NCBI GenBank assembly: GCA_947259865.1
Contig: CAMYNZ010000280.1
Span: 1 to 5,160, forward strand
DNA: 5,160 nucleotides
Direction: 5' to 3'
From: an uncultured Desulfobacterales bacterium
Lineage (GTDB): Bacteria; Desulfobacterota; Desulfobacteria; Desulfobacterales; G020354645
The notes below the pieces were generated by a model. The model had not been told where the DNA came from, searched no databases, and worked only from the letters and a program-made list of their open reading frames with translations. Position numbers and translations under genes: made by a program. Positions 1 to 5,160 of this stretch are shown one piece after another; positions within the stretch are counted from its first letter, which is position 1; each line of letters opens with the position of its first letter.

Positions 1-2
1 TT

Positions 3-98
3 CGCAAGGCTCCCTAATGCATTCAAACAGCGCACGATTTCGCTGCTGATAATTCATTCCGCTATTATCAAAGGTTGGCAGGAATAACTCCCCGACTC
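3..98 (+). repeat. Arm of a dispersed palindromic repeat (copy A)
   Basis: Bases 3-70 are the reverse complement of 3335-3402 with only three mismatches (positions 19, 64 and 65). The same stretch matches 3488-3580 in direct orientation at lower identity, and that weaker match continues to about position 98 (shared AATAA, CTCCC, GAC-CCTT blocks). Copy A therefore looks like the right arm of an element whose centre and left arm lie beyond the left edge of the window. It ends two bases before the stop codon of the peptidase/nucleotidyltransferase gene, much as the right arm near 3580 sits just after the kinase stop. The 99 bases left of that gene hold nothing else that I can see. Confidence 0.85.
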
Positions 99-99
99 C

Positions 100-1665
100 T
101 TATCTAGTTCGTATGCCGTTCTTCACCGCCGCTGAAATGATCCGAAGGACGAATATGAACGCCTGAAAAAACCGCAGCGGGTAAAATAATGCGCGACTGC
201 TCCCCATTATCCTGCCAAATTCATTTTGCATGACCGCTGAGCGTGGAAAGAGGTTTTCCCGTCCAAACCATATACGGTTTTTTACCCCGTGAATGCAAAA
301 CAATGCCATGACCACGGCCAGAATTTCTGAGGGCCGCTCTTGTTGGCTTAAATTCAACAGGAAACGTTCTATTGGGGAGATATCATCTGTCAGGGCTTGC
401 GCGGCTGCATCCGCGGGCAGTGAAAGATCATAAATTTTCTCTAAAAAAAATAGGGTGTAGGCCAACGGTTTTGTCTGCTTCAACTGCTGGGCCCGGTCGA
501 CCAGATCTGACACAAACTTCTGGTCACGTGTGCCTATCAAGCGATGGATATCTTCAAGCCAGATCAAGCGTGAATAGTAGTGTTTAAGATAATGCTGAGA
601 CAGAAGTAAAATGGTATCGATATCATCCGGTCGTCGAATCCAGCGATGGCCGGTTGCCCATGGCACCGATGATTGCCAGATGGGATCCATCCCCTCCGGA
701 AACAGGGTCGTTCGGCTCCGGATACGATGGGTGTTGAGGGCATTGGTGTGGAGATCTATGACGACGTGGTTTCTTTTAAAACTGCTGGGAAGTTTTTGGT
801 TTTGCTGATAACCCCGACGTTGAAGTAGTTTTGTCAAGCTTGCAAGATCATCCGGACGCACCATCAGGTCAAGATCTTCCATCGGTCGCAGTCCGATCGA
901 GGGATAAACGCTTTTAAGCAGGGAAGCGCCCTTGAGTGTCATAACTTCTATTTTTTCAACGCTGAGAACCTCTTCCAGTTGGTTCAACGCTTCAAGGTGA
1001 ATGATATTTTGGGCGGCTATGGTCTGGTAAGAATTTTTCAATTCTGCCAGTTGGGCCGCAGGCACCTTTTGACTTTTCAGACACTGATACACAATTCCCG
1101 CCAGACCTTCTCGATTTGCGACTTCAGCCAGCCGGCGCCAATGAACATTGGGGGGCAGTTCGGAAAAATCGCCCCGCAGTATGGAGATGAGAACCTGTTT
1201 GGGGGGTATGGATTTCTTTGGTCCGGGTGCTGGCAGATAGCCGCGCAAAGTATTTTTGACCCTGAGCCGAATGACGCCGGATGTAAGCCCCAACCGACTT
1301 AAGGCAGCATAGACGCGCTTCAAAATTGATCTGGGACCGGAAGTAATCGCGATTAAACGGCGGTCCCGGACAACCATTTCCACCCGGCCTGCCAGACGGG
1401 TGAGTGTCAGCGGGCCAGGATCCCAATCGAGCAGGGAGTCGCCTTTGGTAAGCCCCCTGCAGCCAGGCAACAGCTTGATCAAGCGGTGCACCCTGTAAAT
1501 ATTTTCAGGATAGGGCAGGACCACGATATCACCAACCCGATAGTATTCCGGAGGCACCCGTTTGACGACCAGCCGGTCCCCTGGTTTCAGAAACGGATTC
1601 ATGGAATATCCGCTAAAGGAAATTGTATAATACGAATCCATGTCGTGGGTTGAAAATTGGATCAT
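100..1665 (-). CDS. S26-type signal-peptidase-like domain fused to an NTP_transf_5-type nucleotidyltransferase
   Basis: This 521-residue protein appears to join two families usually found as separate proteins. Residues 1-140 resemble a compact S24/S26 peptidase: SGYSMNP carries the presumed nucleophile Ser21, GDRLVV and GDIVVL (about 29-34 and 45-50) are the usual beta-strand blocks, VHRLI puts His60 where bacterial leader peptidases have lysine, and TKGDSLLDWD (73-82) supplies the conserved Asp region. This is the Ser-His (Sec11/SipW-like) arrangement. No membrane anchor is evident before the serine. Residues about 157-470 resemble the uncharacterised nucleotidyltransferase family PF14907: LKG at 244-246, RPMEDLDLMV at 260-269 with likely metal ligands Asp264 and Asp266, IDLH at 303-306, and a helical block ending in WLEDIHRLI. 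The ATG at 1663-1665 has only a weak, close GGA upstream; Met9 is an alternative with no better site. Substrate is unknown. The neighbouring genes suggest a role linked to exopolysaccharide or an exported peptide, which is inference. Confidence 0.85.
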   Translation of the reverse strand: MIQFSTHDMDSYYTISFSGYSMNPFLKPGDRLVVKRVPPEYYRVGDIVVLPYPENIYRVHRLIKLLPGCRGLTKGDSLLDWDPGPLTLTRLAGRVEMVVRDRRLIAITSGPRSILKRVYAALSRLGLTSGVIRLRVKNTLRGYLPAPGPKKSIPPKQVLISILRGDFSELPPNVHWRRLAEVANREGLAGIVYQCLKSQKVPAAQLAELKNSYQTIAAQNIIHLEALNQLEEVLSVEKIEVMTLKGASLLKSVYPSIGLRPMEDLDLMVRPDDLASLTKLLQRRGYQQNQKLPSSFKRNHVVIDLHTNALNTHRIRSRTTLFPEGMDPIWQSSVPWATGHRWIRRPDDIDTILLLSQHYLKHYYSRLIWLEDIHRLIGTRDQKFVSDLVDRAQQLKQTKPLAYTLFFLEKIYDLSLPADAAAQALTDDISPIERFLLNLSQQERPSEILAVVMALFCIHGVKNRIWFGRENLFPRSAVMQNEFGRIMGSSRALFYPLRFFQAFIFVLRIISAAVKNGIRTR

Positions 1666-1743
1666 GTCCGGATTAGTTGTCGTTATTTAATGCAGAATAA
1701 ACTGTTATCTCCAATTGAACAGGTGTGATCCCAGAGGGTCCAA

Positions 1744-1781
1744 GGGGTCAAGCCCGCCACAGAGACGGCGGGCTTGGACCC
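1744..1781. other. GC-rich hairpin between the ligase and peptidase genes
   Basis: GGGTC-AAGCCCGCC (1745-1758) pairs with GGCGGGCTT-GACCC (1767-1781), giving 14 base pairs with one bulged base at 1776 and an 8-base loop. No run of T follows on either strand, so it is not a standard intrinsic terminator. On the minus strand it lies downstream of the ligase stop and could stabilise the transcript end or set the relative expression of the two genes; that role is inference. Confidence 0.6.
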
Positions 1782-1806
1782 TCTTCTCCAACAAAAGGGG
1801 AGAAGA
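1782..1806. other. Second hairpin just after the ligase stop codon
   Basis: TCTTCTCC (1782-1789) and GGAGAAGA (1799-1806) can form 8 base pairs around a 9-base loop. It directly abuts the larger hairpin at 1744-1781 and begins ten bases past the ligase stop codon on the minus strand. There is no T tract after it, so a rho-independent terminator is not supported. The paired hairpins may act as an mRNA 3'-end stabiliser or processing site. Confidence 0.45.
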
Positions 1807-1816
1807 AGCTTATATT

Positions 1817-3220
1817 TTAACTCAGGGAAGGGCTTTTATTGGATGGGTTTAATTGGGGACGGATTACTTCCTCTGATTTGAACAATGTCTTTTCTTCAAG
1901 CATAGGAATAACTACGATAATACCGGCAAAAAACCAGAACGGTTCCATAATACGCACAATGATAAATGTATTGGCCCCGATTGCGTGAAATAGCAGGCCG
2001 GCATAGCCGGCAATAAACCCGATGGTAATCCCTTTAAAATAAGAATTTTTGAGTTCGCGTAAATTTGAAAGCGATAACCTCCCGATTGAATAAAGCAGAT
2101 AAAAAAAAGCCACAAAGCCCACCGCACCGGTTTCGACGAGCACCCGCGGAAATTGAGCATCAACGAAATGGTATCCCGTAACGCCGTACCCCAAAAGCGG
2201 ATGCCGGGTCCAATCAGCCAGGGCTTCCTTCCAACTCGTGATCCGGGCCGAGGTAGACGTATCCAATCTAACACCACCAATTTGTAACTGATCCCGGTGT
2301 TTGGGTTGCGTAAACGTATAGCTGATGCGACCTTTGATCTGAAACGGCAAAAAAAGTGGGCTCACAGCCAATGCAAATAGTATGATCCCGATAACAACCA
2401 CTCTTTTTTTCATTAAGTAGCCCAGCACAAGCAAAGCCGGTATAAAAGCCAGGTAAGAAGAGCGGGACAGGGTAAAAAGAAAGGGCGGAATAATTGCCAC
2501 AATCAATCCAATCAGTAAATGCCTGGTGCGCGTTTTTTCAGCCGTTGAAAGCATGCCGGCTGCGATGGCACCCATAAACAACAAATAGCCGCCGAAGGTG
2601 TTGGGTTCCCCCGTTTGGCCTTCAAAGGGAGCACTCACGCGCCCTCCCCCGGGAATCTGTAGCATGCCAATCAGGGCGGTAATCAAACAGGTCAGCAGCA
2701 GAAAAAAGACAAAACGTTTGATCTGCTCGGCACTCTTTACATGGTTGACCATCATAAAAAAAACAATGAAGTATTCAATATATTTTAGAACGAAGAAAAA
2801 TCCCGTCTTGGGATTGACCCTGCCGGCAATAATTCCAAAACCGGTGGCTACAATGCAGGCCAGGGCATAAAAAAGGATGGCCCGATTCAGCGGGGTCTTT
2901 AAAAACAGACCCAATTCTTTGTTGACTGCATTTTTGGCAAACCAGCTAAAACCGATAATTACCAGCAGAAAATCTTCTAATCGCAGCGTTACCCCTCTGC
3001 CCATAGAAGCCCCGTATGTTTTTCCAATTGCAATTTCAGGCGATAATAGCATCGAAAATATCAAGATATACAGCCCCAGTTCAATATTGATAAAGGAAAT
3101 GCTGAAGATTGCAAATGCCAGGCCGCCCCAGATTAAAACGGACGGGGGGATCTGCGAGGACAAAAATCCCAAAGAGATTGCCAGGATAAAAAAAGATATG
3201 CTAAAAAAGATAAATCGCAC
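1817..3220 (-). CDS. O-antigen ligase / Wzy-type polymerase family membrane protein
   Basis: A 467-residue, very hydrophobic protein with roughly ten to twelve predicted membrane segments, starting with one at residues 3-20 and ending with ones near 396-412 and 427-440. Family signs are the EGQTGEPNTFGGYLLF block (200-215), TLSRSSYLAF (250-259), and a large periplasmic loop (about 290-365) containing ARITSWKEAL, HPLLGYGVTGY and LVETGAVGF. Proteins of this fold use undecaprenyl-linked glycans at the periplasmic face, either to polymerise repeat units or to ligate glycan to an acceptor; sequence alone does not decide which. In the loop, where many ligases have a His-Asn pair, this protein has VDAQFP (353-358). 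The start is GTG (3218-3220), because an in-frame TAG lies 15 bases upstream and no ATG occurs near the first helix; no clear ribosome site is visible. Its order after the tyrosine kinase fits a glycan-assembly operon. Confidence 0.9.
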   Translation of the reverse strand: MRFIFFSISFFILAISLGFLSSQIPPSVLIWGGLAFAIFSISFINIELGLYILIFSMLLSPEIAIGKTYGASMGRGVTLRLEDFLLVIIGFSWFAKNAVNKELGLFLKTPLNRAILFYALACIVATGFGIIAGRVNPKTGFFFVLKYIEYFIVFFMMVNHVKSAEQIKRFVFFLLLTCLITALIGMLQIPGGGRVSAPFEGQTGEPNTFGGYLLFMGAIAAGMLSTAEKTRTRHLLIGLIVAIIPPFLFTLSRSSYLAFIPALLVLGYLMKKRVVVIGIILFALAVSPLFLPFQIKGRISYTFTQPKHRDQLQIGGVRLDTSTSARITSWKEALADWTRHPLLGYGVTGYHFVDAQFPRVLVETGAVGFVAFFYLLYSIGRLSLSNLRELKNSYFKGITIGFIAGYAGLLFHAIGANTFIIVRIMEPFWFFAGIIVVIPMLEEKTLFKSEEVIRPQLNPSNKSPSLS

Positions 3221-3244
3221 GGTTAAATCAAATACCTAATTAGA

Positions 3245-3298
3245 TCAGGGGTCGGGGTATTTTTTCCACGACAACGTGCAAAAAAGCTTGACCCCTGA
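3245..3298. repeat. Compact palindrome (REP-like)
   Basis: The ends TCAGGGGTC (3245-3253) and GACCCCTGA (3290-3298) are perfect inverted repeats. Inside, TTTTTT (3260-3265) pairs with AAAAAA (3280-3285) and CACG (3267-3270) with CGTG (3275-3278) around the loop ACAA, separated by one mismatch and an asymmetric internal loop. The whole 54 bases can fold as one hairpin. It resembles REP-type extragenic palindromes mobilised by IS200-like (RAYT) transposases, but no transposase is present here. It lies 25 bases upstream of the ligase start on the minus strand and would be in its leader if transcription reads through from the kinase gene. Confidence 0.75.
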
Positions 3299-3305
3299 AT
3301 TAGTA

Positions 3306-3411
3306 GAGGATGGAGGAGTTGTCTCGTCTCCCAATGATACCAGCGGAATGAATTATCAGCAGCGAAATCGTGCGCTGTTTGAATGTATTAGGGAGCCTTG
3401 CGTAAGAACAG
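3306..3411 (+). repeat. Left arm of the palindromic element (copy B)
   Basis: Bases 3335-3402 match the reverse complement of 3-70 at 65 of 68 positions, including an unbroken 40-base stretch (3345-3384). A weaker match extends outward to about 3306 (compare GGAGGAGTTGT with the reverse complement of 79-97). A small internal hairpin is possible between CAGCG (3360-3364) and CGCTG (3373-3377). Confidence 0.85.
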
Positions 3412-3479
3412 GCGGTAACCGAAATGGGGCTTACGGGCAAGCTGCTGATATTACCGCAAACCTAATGTTTAATGCTTAA
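3348..3479 (+). CDS. Possible small repeat-encoded ORF, 43 residues (longer form from GTG at 3276)
   Basis: An ORF lies in the left arm and centre of the palindromic element, opposite to the operon. From ATG at 3348 it gives 43 residues beginning MNYQQRNRALFECIREPC, with a central glycine/asparagine-rich part (RTGGNRNGAYGQ); from GTG at 3276 it is 67 residues. I do not recognise a family. In its favour, the related arm at 3-70 (minus strand) has the same frame, with one synonymous change (TGT/TGC) and one T-to-N change, and the diverged right arm keeps the core with an in-frame one-codon difference. Against it, the upstream GCGGA is a poor ribosome site, the copies break off differently after the core, and a structured repeat could show the same pattern by chance. 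No function is proposed. Confidence 0.25.
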   Translation: MNYQQRNRALFECIREPCVRTGGNRNGAYGQAADITANLMFNA

Positions 3480-3543
3480 TCGCTGTTCTTGCGATAGGCT
3501 CCCTTATGCATGAGTTCGCACGATGCAGTCGCTGATGATTCAT
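3469..3543 (-). CDS. Possible 24-residue mini-ORF in the right arm, homologous to the left-arm ORF
   Basis: On the minus strand, ATG at 3541-3543 opens a 24-codon frame, MNHQRLHRANSCIREPIART followed by AIKH and TAA at 3469-3471. It aligns with the left-arm peptide as MN-H/Y-Q, R, RA, CIREP, two variable residues and RT, with one codon fewer between. The two ORFs converge and overlap by 11 bases in the element centre. It is too short, and without a clear ribosome site, to call expressed; it is listed because the frame agreement between arms is notable. Confidence 0.15.
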   Translation of the reverse strand: MNHQRLHRANSCIREPIARTAIKH

Positions 3544-3580
3544 GCAGCGACCTACTCCAATAAAACTCCCTGACCCTTCA
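3481..3580 (-). repeat. Right arm of the palindromic element (copy C, diverged)
   Basis: The reverse complement of this stretch follows the left arm through ATGAATCATCAGC, CATCGTGCG, AAGGGAGCCT and CAAGAACAG, with substitutions and short gaps between blocks. In direct orientation it matches 3-98, including the outer part (AATAAAACTCCCTGACCCTT against AATAACTCCCCGACTCCTT). It ends about 16 bases after the kinase stop codon. It is clearly older or less constrained than copies A and B. Confidence 0.7.
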
Positions 3581-3596
3581 AATAACCGGCAATGGC

Positions 3597-5160
3597 TTAT
3601 TTGATAAGATCTTTCCAAAAAACGCCGATGGCCAGTAAAGCCAGGGCGATGATAATTGCTGCAATTGGCAGATACCGACCGCCGGGGGAAGACTGAACCA
3701 AACGCTGCAGGAAATTTTTAATCCCGGCCTTTTCCGTTGGTTTGCCTTCCTTTTCAGGCCCGTAATAATGCTGGGCATGGTATCTAAAATAGTCAGGACC
3801 GACCTCCGGTTTAACGTTATTCAGGATAACCCCCAGTACTTTGGCATCGACATTGTCAAGCGTTGATTTCGCCCTTTTCAGCACGCCCCGACCAATTCTT
3901 CCGACCGTGTATACCATGACAACACCGTCTACGAGGGGTGCGATTTCAGTGGCATCGGCTACCGGCAAAATAGGGGGAGCATCGATAAAAATGTAGTCGT
4001 ATTGTTGCCTGACTTCCTTTAAAAAGTCGCGAAAACGTTTTGAGCTTAATATTTCCGTGGGGTTGGGGGGTCGCGTACCGGCTGTCAGGATGTGAAGATT
4101 GTCCAGTCCCGGTGTTTTCAATATTTCATCCATCTCAAAATCGCCCAGCATCACATCCGATATATTGTTGATGACCTCTTCCCAATCATAGTTGCCGAGA
4201 ACATAATCGGTGAGACCGGGTTCTTTGGAAAGACCGAAATTTTTATGGATAAGGGGTTTACGCAAGTCAGCCTCAATCAGCAATACTTTATCACCGGTCT
4301 GGGCCACACTGAGCGCCAGATTAACCACATTAAGGGTCTTGCCCTCCTGGACAAAGGAGCTTGTGACTAAAAAAGATTTTCCTTTGTTCTCCAAACTCAT
4401 AAACTGCAGGTTGGTCCTCAAAGAACGAAAGGCTTCAGCGGCTAAAGATTTGGGGTCATAATGGGCGATCAGATCCCGGGCTCTGATCTTTTCGGTAACA
4501 CCTTTATCTGTTTTGTCTTCTTTCCCAAGAAAGGGAATAATTCCTAACACCGGCACCTGTAAAGACTCCTCGACGTCTTCAATGGTTCCCATGGAAGTAT
4601 CAAATACTTCGACTCCAAAAGCTAAAACCACGCCCAGAATTAGCCCCATGATGGTACCGGTGACAACGATTACTAATTTGGAGGGAATATTGAAGGGATT
4701 ATCCGGCAATACCGCCGGCCGAACGATGGAAACCTCCTCTACCTGTCCTGACTCCTGAATAAGGGTCTCCTGATGATTTGTCTTTAACTGGGAGTACAGG
4801 GATGCCTGCAGATCAACTTCTCTCTGGAGTCTGACAAGATGCAGTGCTTTTTCCGGAATGGTCTGGTTTTCCTTCTTCAACTGGTGCAGGTTTAACAATA
4901 CATTGGCTTCTTGGGTCTTAAGACTTTGCAATTGCGCAGTGAGTTCTTTTTGGGCCTCCTGGATTACCGCTTGAATCTGATCGTCTATTTCAACCACCTG
5001 GGGGTGTTTTTCGGTCAGATGTATCAAAAGGGTCTGCCGTTTCAAAAGCGAGTCGCTTAATTTTTCTTTCAACCCGAATACCGGCGAACTGGCATCTGCA
5101 ACAAATAAGGCGCCCAAAAGATTGTCCGATGCCTTAACATTCATTTTTCTTACCACTCGC
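3597..5160 (-). CDS. Polysaccharide biosynthesis tyrosine autokinase (BY-kinase, Wzc/CpsD-like), N-terminus missing
   Basis: The frame stays open to the right edge, so the first part of the protein (expected first membrane helix and Wzz domain) lies outside; about 519-520 residues are seen. Numbering from the GTG at 5154-5156: a long helical, coiled-coil-prone region (about 30-135) with the GNVR-type block LQREVDLQASLYSQL (110-124); PAVLPDNP (147-154); a membrane helix (161-182); then the cytoplasmic kinase with EAFRSLRTNLQF (241-252), Walker A SSFVQEGKT (266-274, Lys273), Walker A' VLLIEADLRKP (291-301), PPNPTEIL (363-370) and Walker B YDYIFIDAPP (386-395). A tyrosine cluster follows (Tyr456, 459, 464, 465). 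Such kinases autophosphorylate these tyrosines in trans and control polymer length and export at the inner membrane. Two oddities: the first Asp of Walker A' is Glu295, and a further hydrophobic helix (495-513) ends the protein after the tyrosine tail. It is probably the upstream gene of the ligase. Confidence 0.93.
   Translation of the reverse strand, partial: RVVRKMNVKASDNLLGALFVADASSPVFGLKEKLSDSLLKRQTLLIHLTEKHPQVVEIDDQIQAVIQEAQKELTAQLQSLKTQEANVLLNLHQLKKENQTIPEKALHLVRLQREVDLQASLYSQLKTNHQETLIQESGQVEEVSIVRPAVLPDNPFNIPSKLVIVVTGTIMGLILGVVLAFGVEVFDTSMGTIEDVEESLQVPVLGIIPFLGKEDKTDKGVTEKIRARDLIAHYDPKSLAAEAFRSLRTNLQFMSLENKGKSFLVTSSFVQEGKTLNVVNLALSVAQTGDKVLLIEADLRKPLIHKNFGLSKEPGLTDYVLGNYDWEEVINNISDVMLGDFEMDEILKTPGLDNLHILTAGTRPPNPTEILSSKRFRDFLKEVRQQYDYIFIDAPPILPVADATEIAPLVDGVVMVYTVGRIGRGVLKRAKSTLDNVDAKVLGVILNNVKPEVGPDYFRYHAQHYYGPEKEGKPTEKAGIKNFLQRLVQSSPGGRYLPIAAIIIALALLAIGVFWKDLIK

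Larger units (their letters stand above)
3306..3580. mobile_element. Imperfect palindromic element, MITE-like, filling the kinase-ligase gap
   Basis: Two inverted arms, 3306-3411 and 3481-3580, flank a centre of about 70 bases. The arms share several blocks when one is reverse-complemented: CTCCC/GGGAG near the outer ends, ATGAAT-ATCAGC, ATCGTGCG, AGGGAGCCT and AAGAACAG; I estimate about 70 percent identity. The centre contains a nested 7-base inverted repeat, GCGGTAA (3412-3418) and TTACCGC (3451-3457). No transposase is encoded. A close relative of an arm recurs at 3-98, so the family is dispersed at least twice in this locus, each time in the gap after a gene of the operon. No target-site duplication was identified, so mobility is inference. 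Confidence 0.6.

Noticed and set aside
372..1426. Frames of 65-107 codons overlapping the peptidase/nucleotidyltransferase gene on both strands
   Set aside because: They lie entirely within a gene with recognisable domains and show no protein-like features of their own.
1685..1714. Minus-strand promoter for the peptidase/nucleotidyltransferase gene (TTGGAG, 18-base spacer, TTAAAT)
   Set aside because: Only about 3/6 and 4/6 consensus matches, which is close to chance in AT-rich spacer; not supportable without expression data.
1744..1806. Intrinsic terminator between ligase and peptidase genes
   Set aside because: Both hairpins are convincing as stems, but neither is followed by a T run on the minus or plus strand.
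3412..3480. Integron attC-like site in the element centre
   Set aside because: There is a nested inverted repeat, but I could not find paired core sites of the GTTRRRY/RYYYAAC type, and no integrase or cassette array is present.
3306..3580. Retron msr-msd or group II intron RNA
   Set aside because: The long inverted arms recall such RNAs, but no reverse transcriptase is encoded in the window and no diagnostic RNA motif was recognised.
3578..4758. Several 66-92 codon frames overlapping the kinase gene
   Set aside because: They are antisense or shifted shadows of a clearly conserved gene, with no recognisable domains.
1..5160. CRISPR array, tRNA or rRNA
   Set aside because: No regularly spaced direct repeats and no cloverleaf or rRNA-like segment was seen; the repeats present are inverted arms of one element family.

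Overview
The window is part of an exopolysaccharide or capsule assembly locus. Three long genes all read on the minus strand, so transcription runs from high to low coordinates: a tyrosine autokinase/chain-length regulator (incomplete at the right edge), an O-antigen-ligase/Wzy-type membrane protein, and a fusion of an S26-type signal-peptidase-like domain with an uncharacterised nucleotidyltransferase domain. Protein style (Wzz/GNVR autokinase, VD-Q-type ligase loop, stand-alone S26 peptidase plus NTP_transf_5) and moderate GC suggest a Gram-negative bacterium, possibly of the Desulfobacterota (sulfate-reducing deltaproteobacterial type). That taxonomic guess is inference from gene types, not from a marker gene.

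Layout: 1-99 holds one arm of a repeat, ending just before the stop codon of the peptidase/nucleotidyltransferase gene (100-1665). A 151-base gap (1666-1816) holds two adjacent hairpins. The ligase gene is 1817-3220, with a GTG start. A 376-base gap (3221-3596) is almost filled by repeats: a compact palindrome (3245-3298) and a roughly 275-base imperfect palindromic element (3306-3580). The kinase gene runs from 3597 past the right edge.

How the genes may work together: the autokinase is expected to control chain length and export through phosphorylation cycling of its C-terminal tyrosines, and the ligase/polymerase joins or transfers lipid-linked glycan units on the periplasmic side. The peptidase/nucleotidyltransferase fusion is the least understood; genes of its two families occur near polysaccharide and peptide-modification loci, but its substrate cannot be read from the sequence.

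The most unusual feature is the repeat family. Arms at 3-70 and 3335-3402 match at 65 of 68 positions in inverted orientation, and a third, diverged arm lies at 3481-3580. All three arms, read in the matching direction, keep one reading frame with a shared peptide core (MN-[YH]-Q...RA...CIREP). The element is therefore either a MITE-like palindrome or a repeated mini-ORF.
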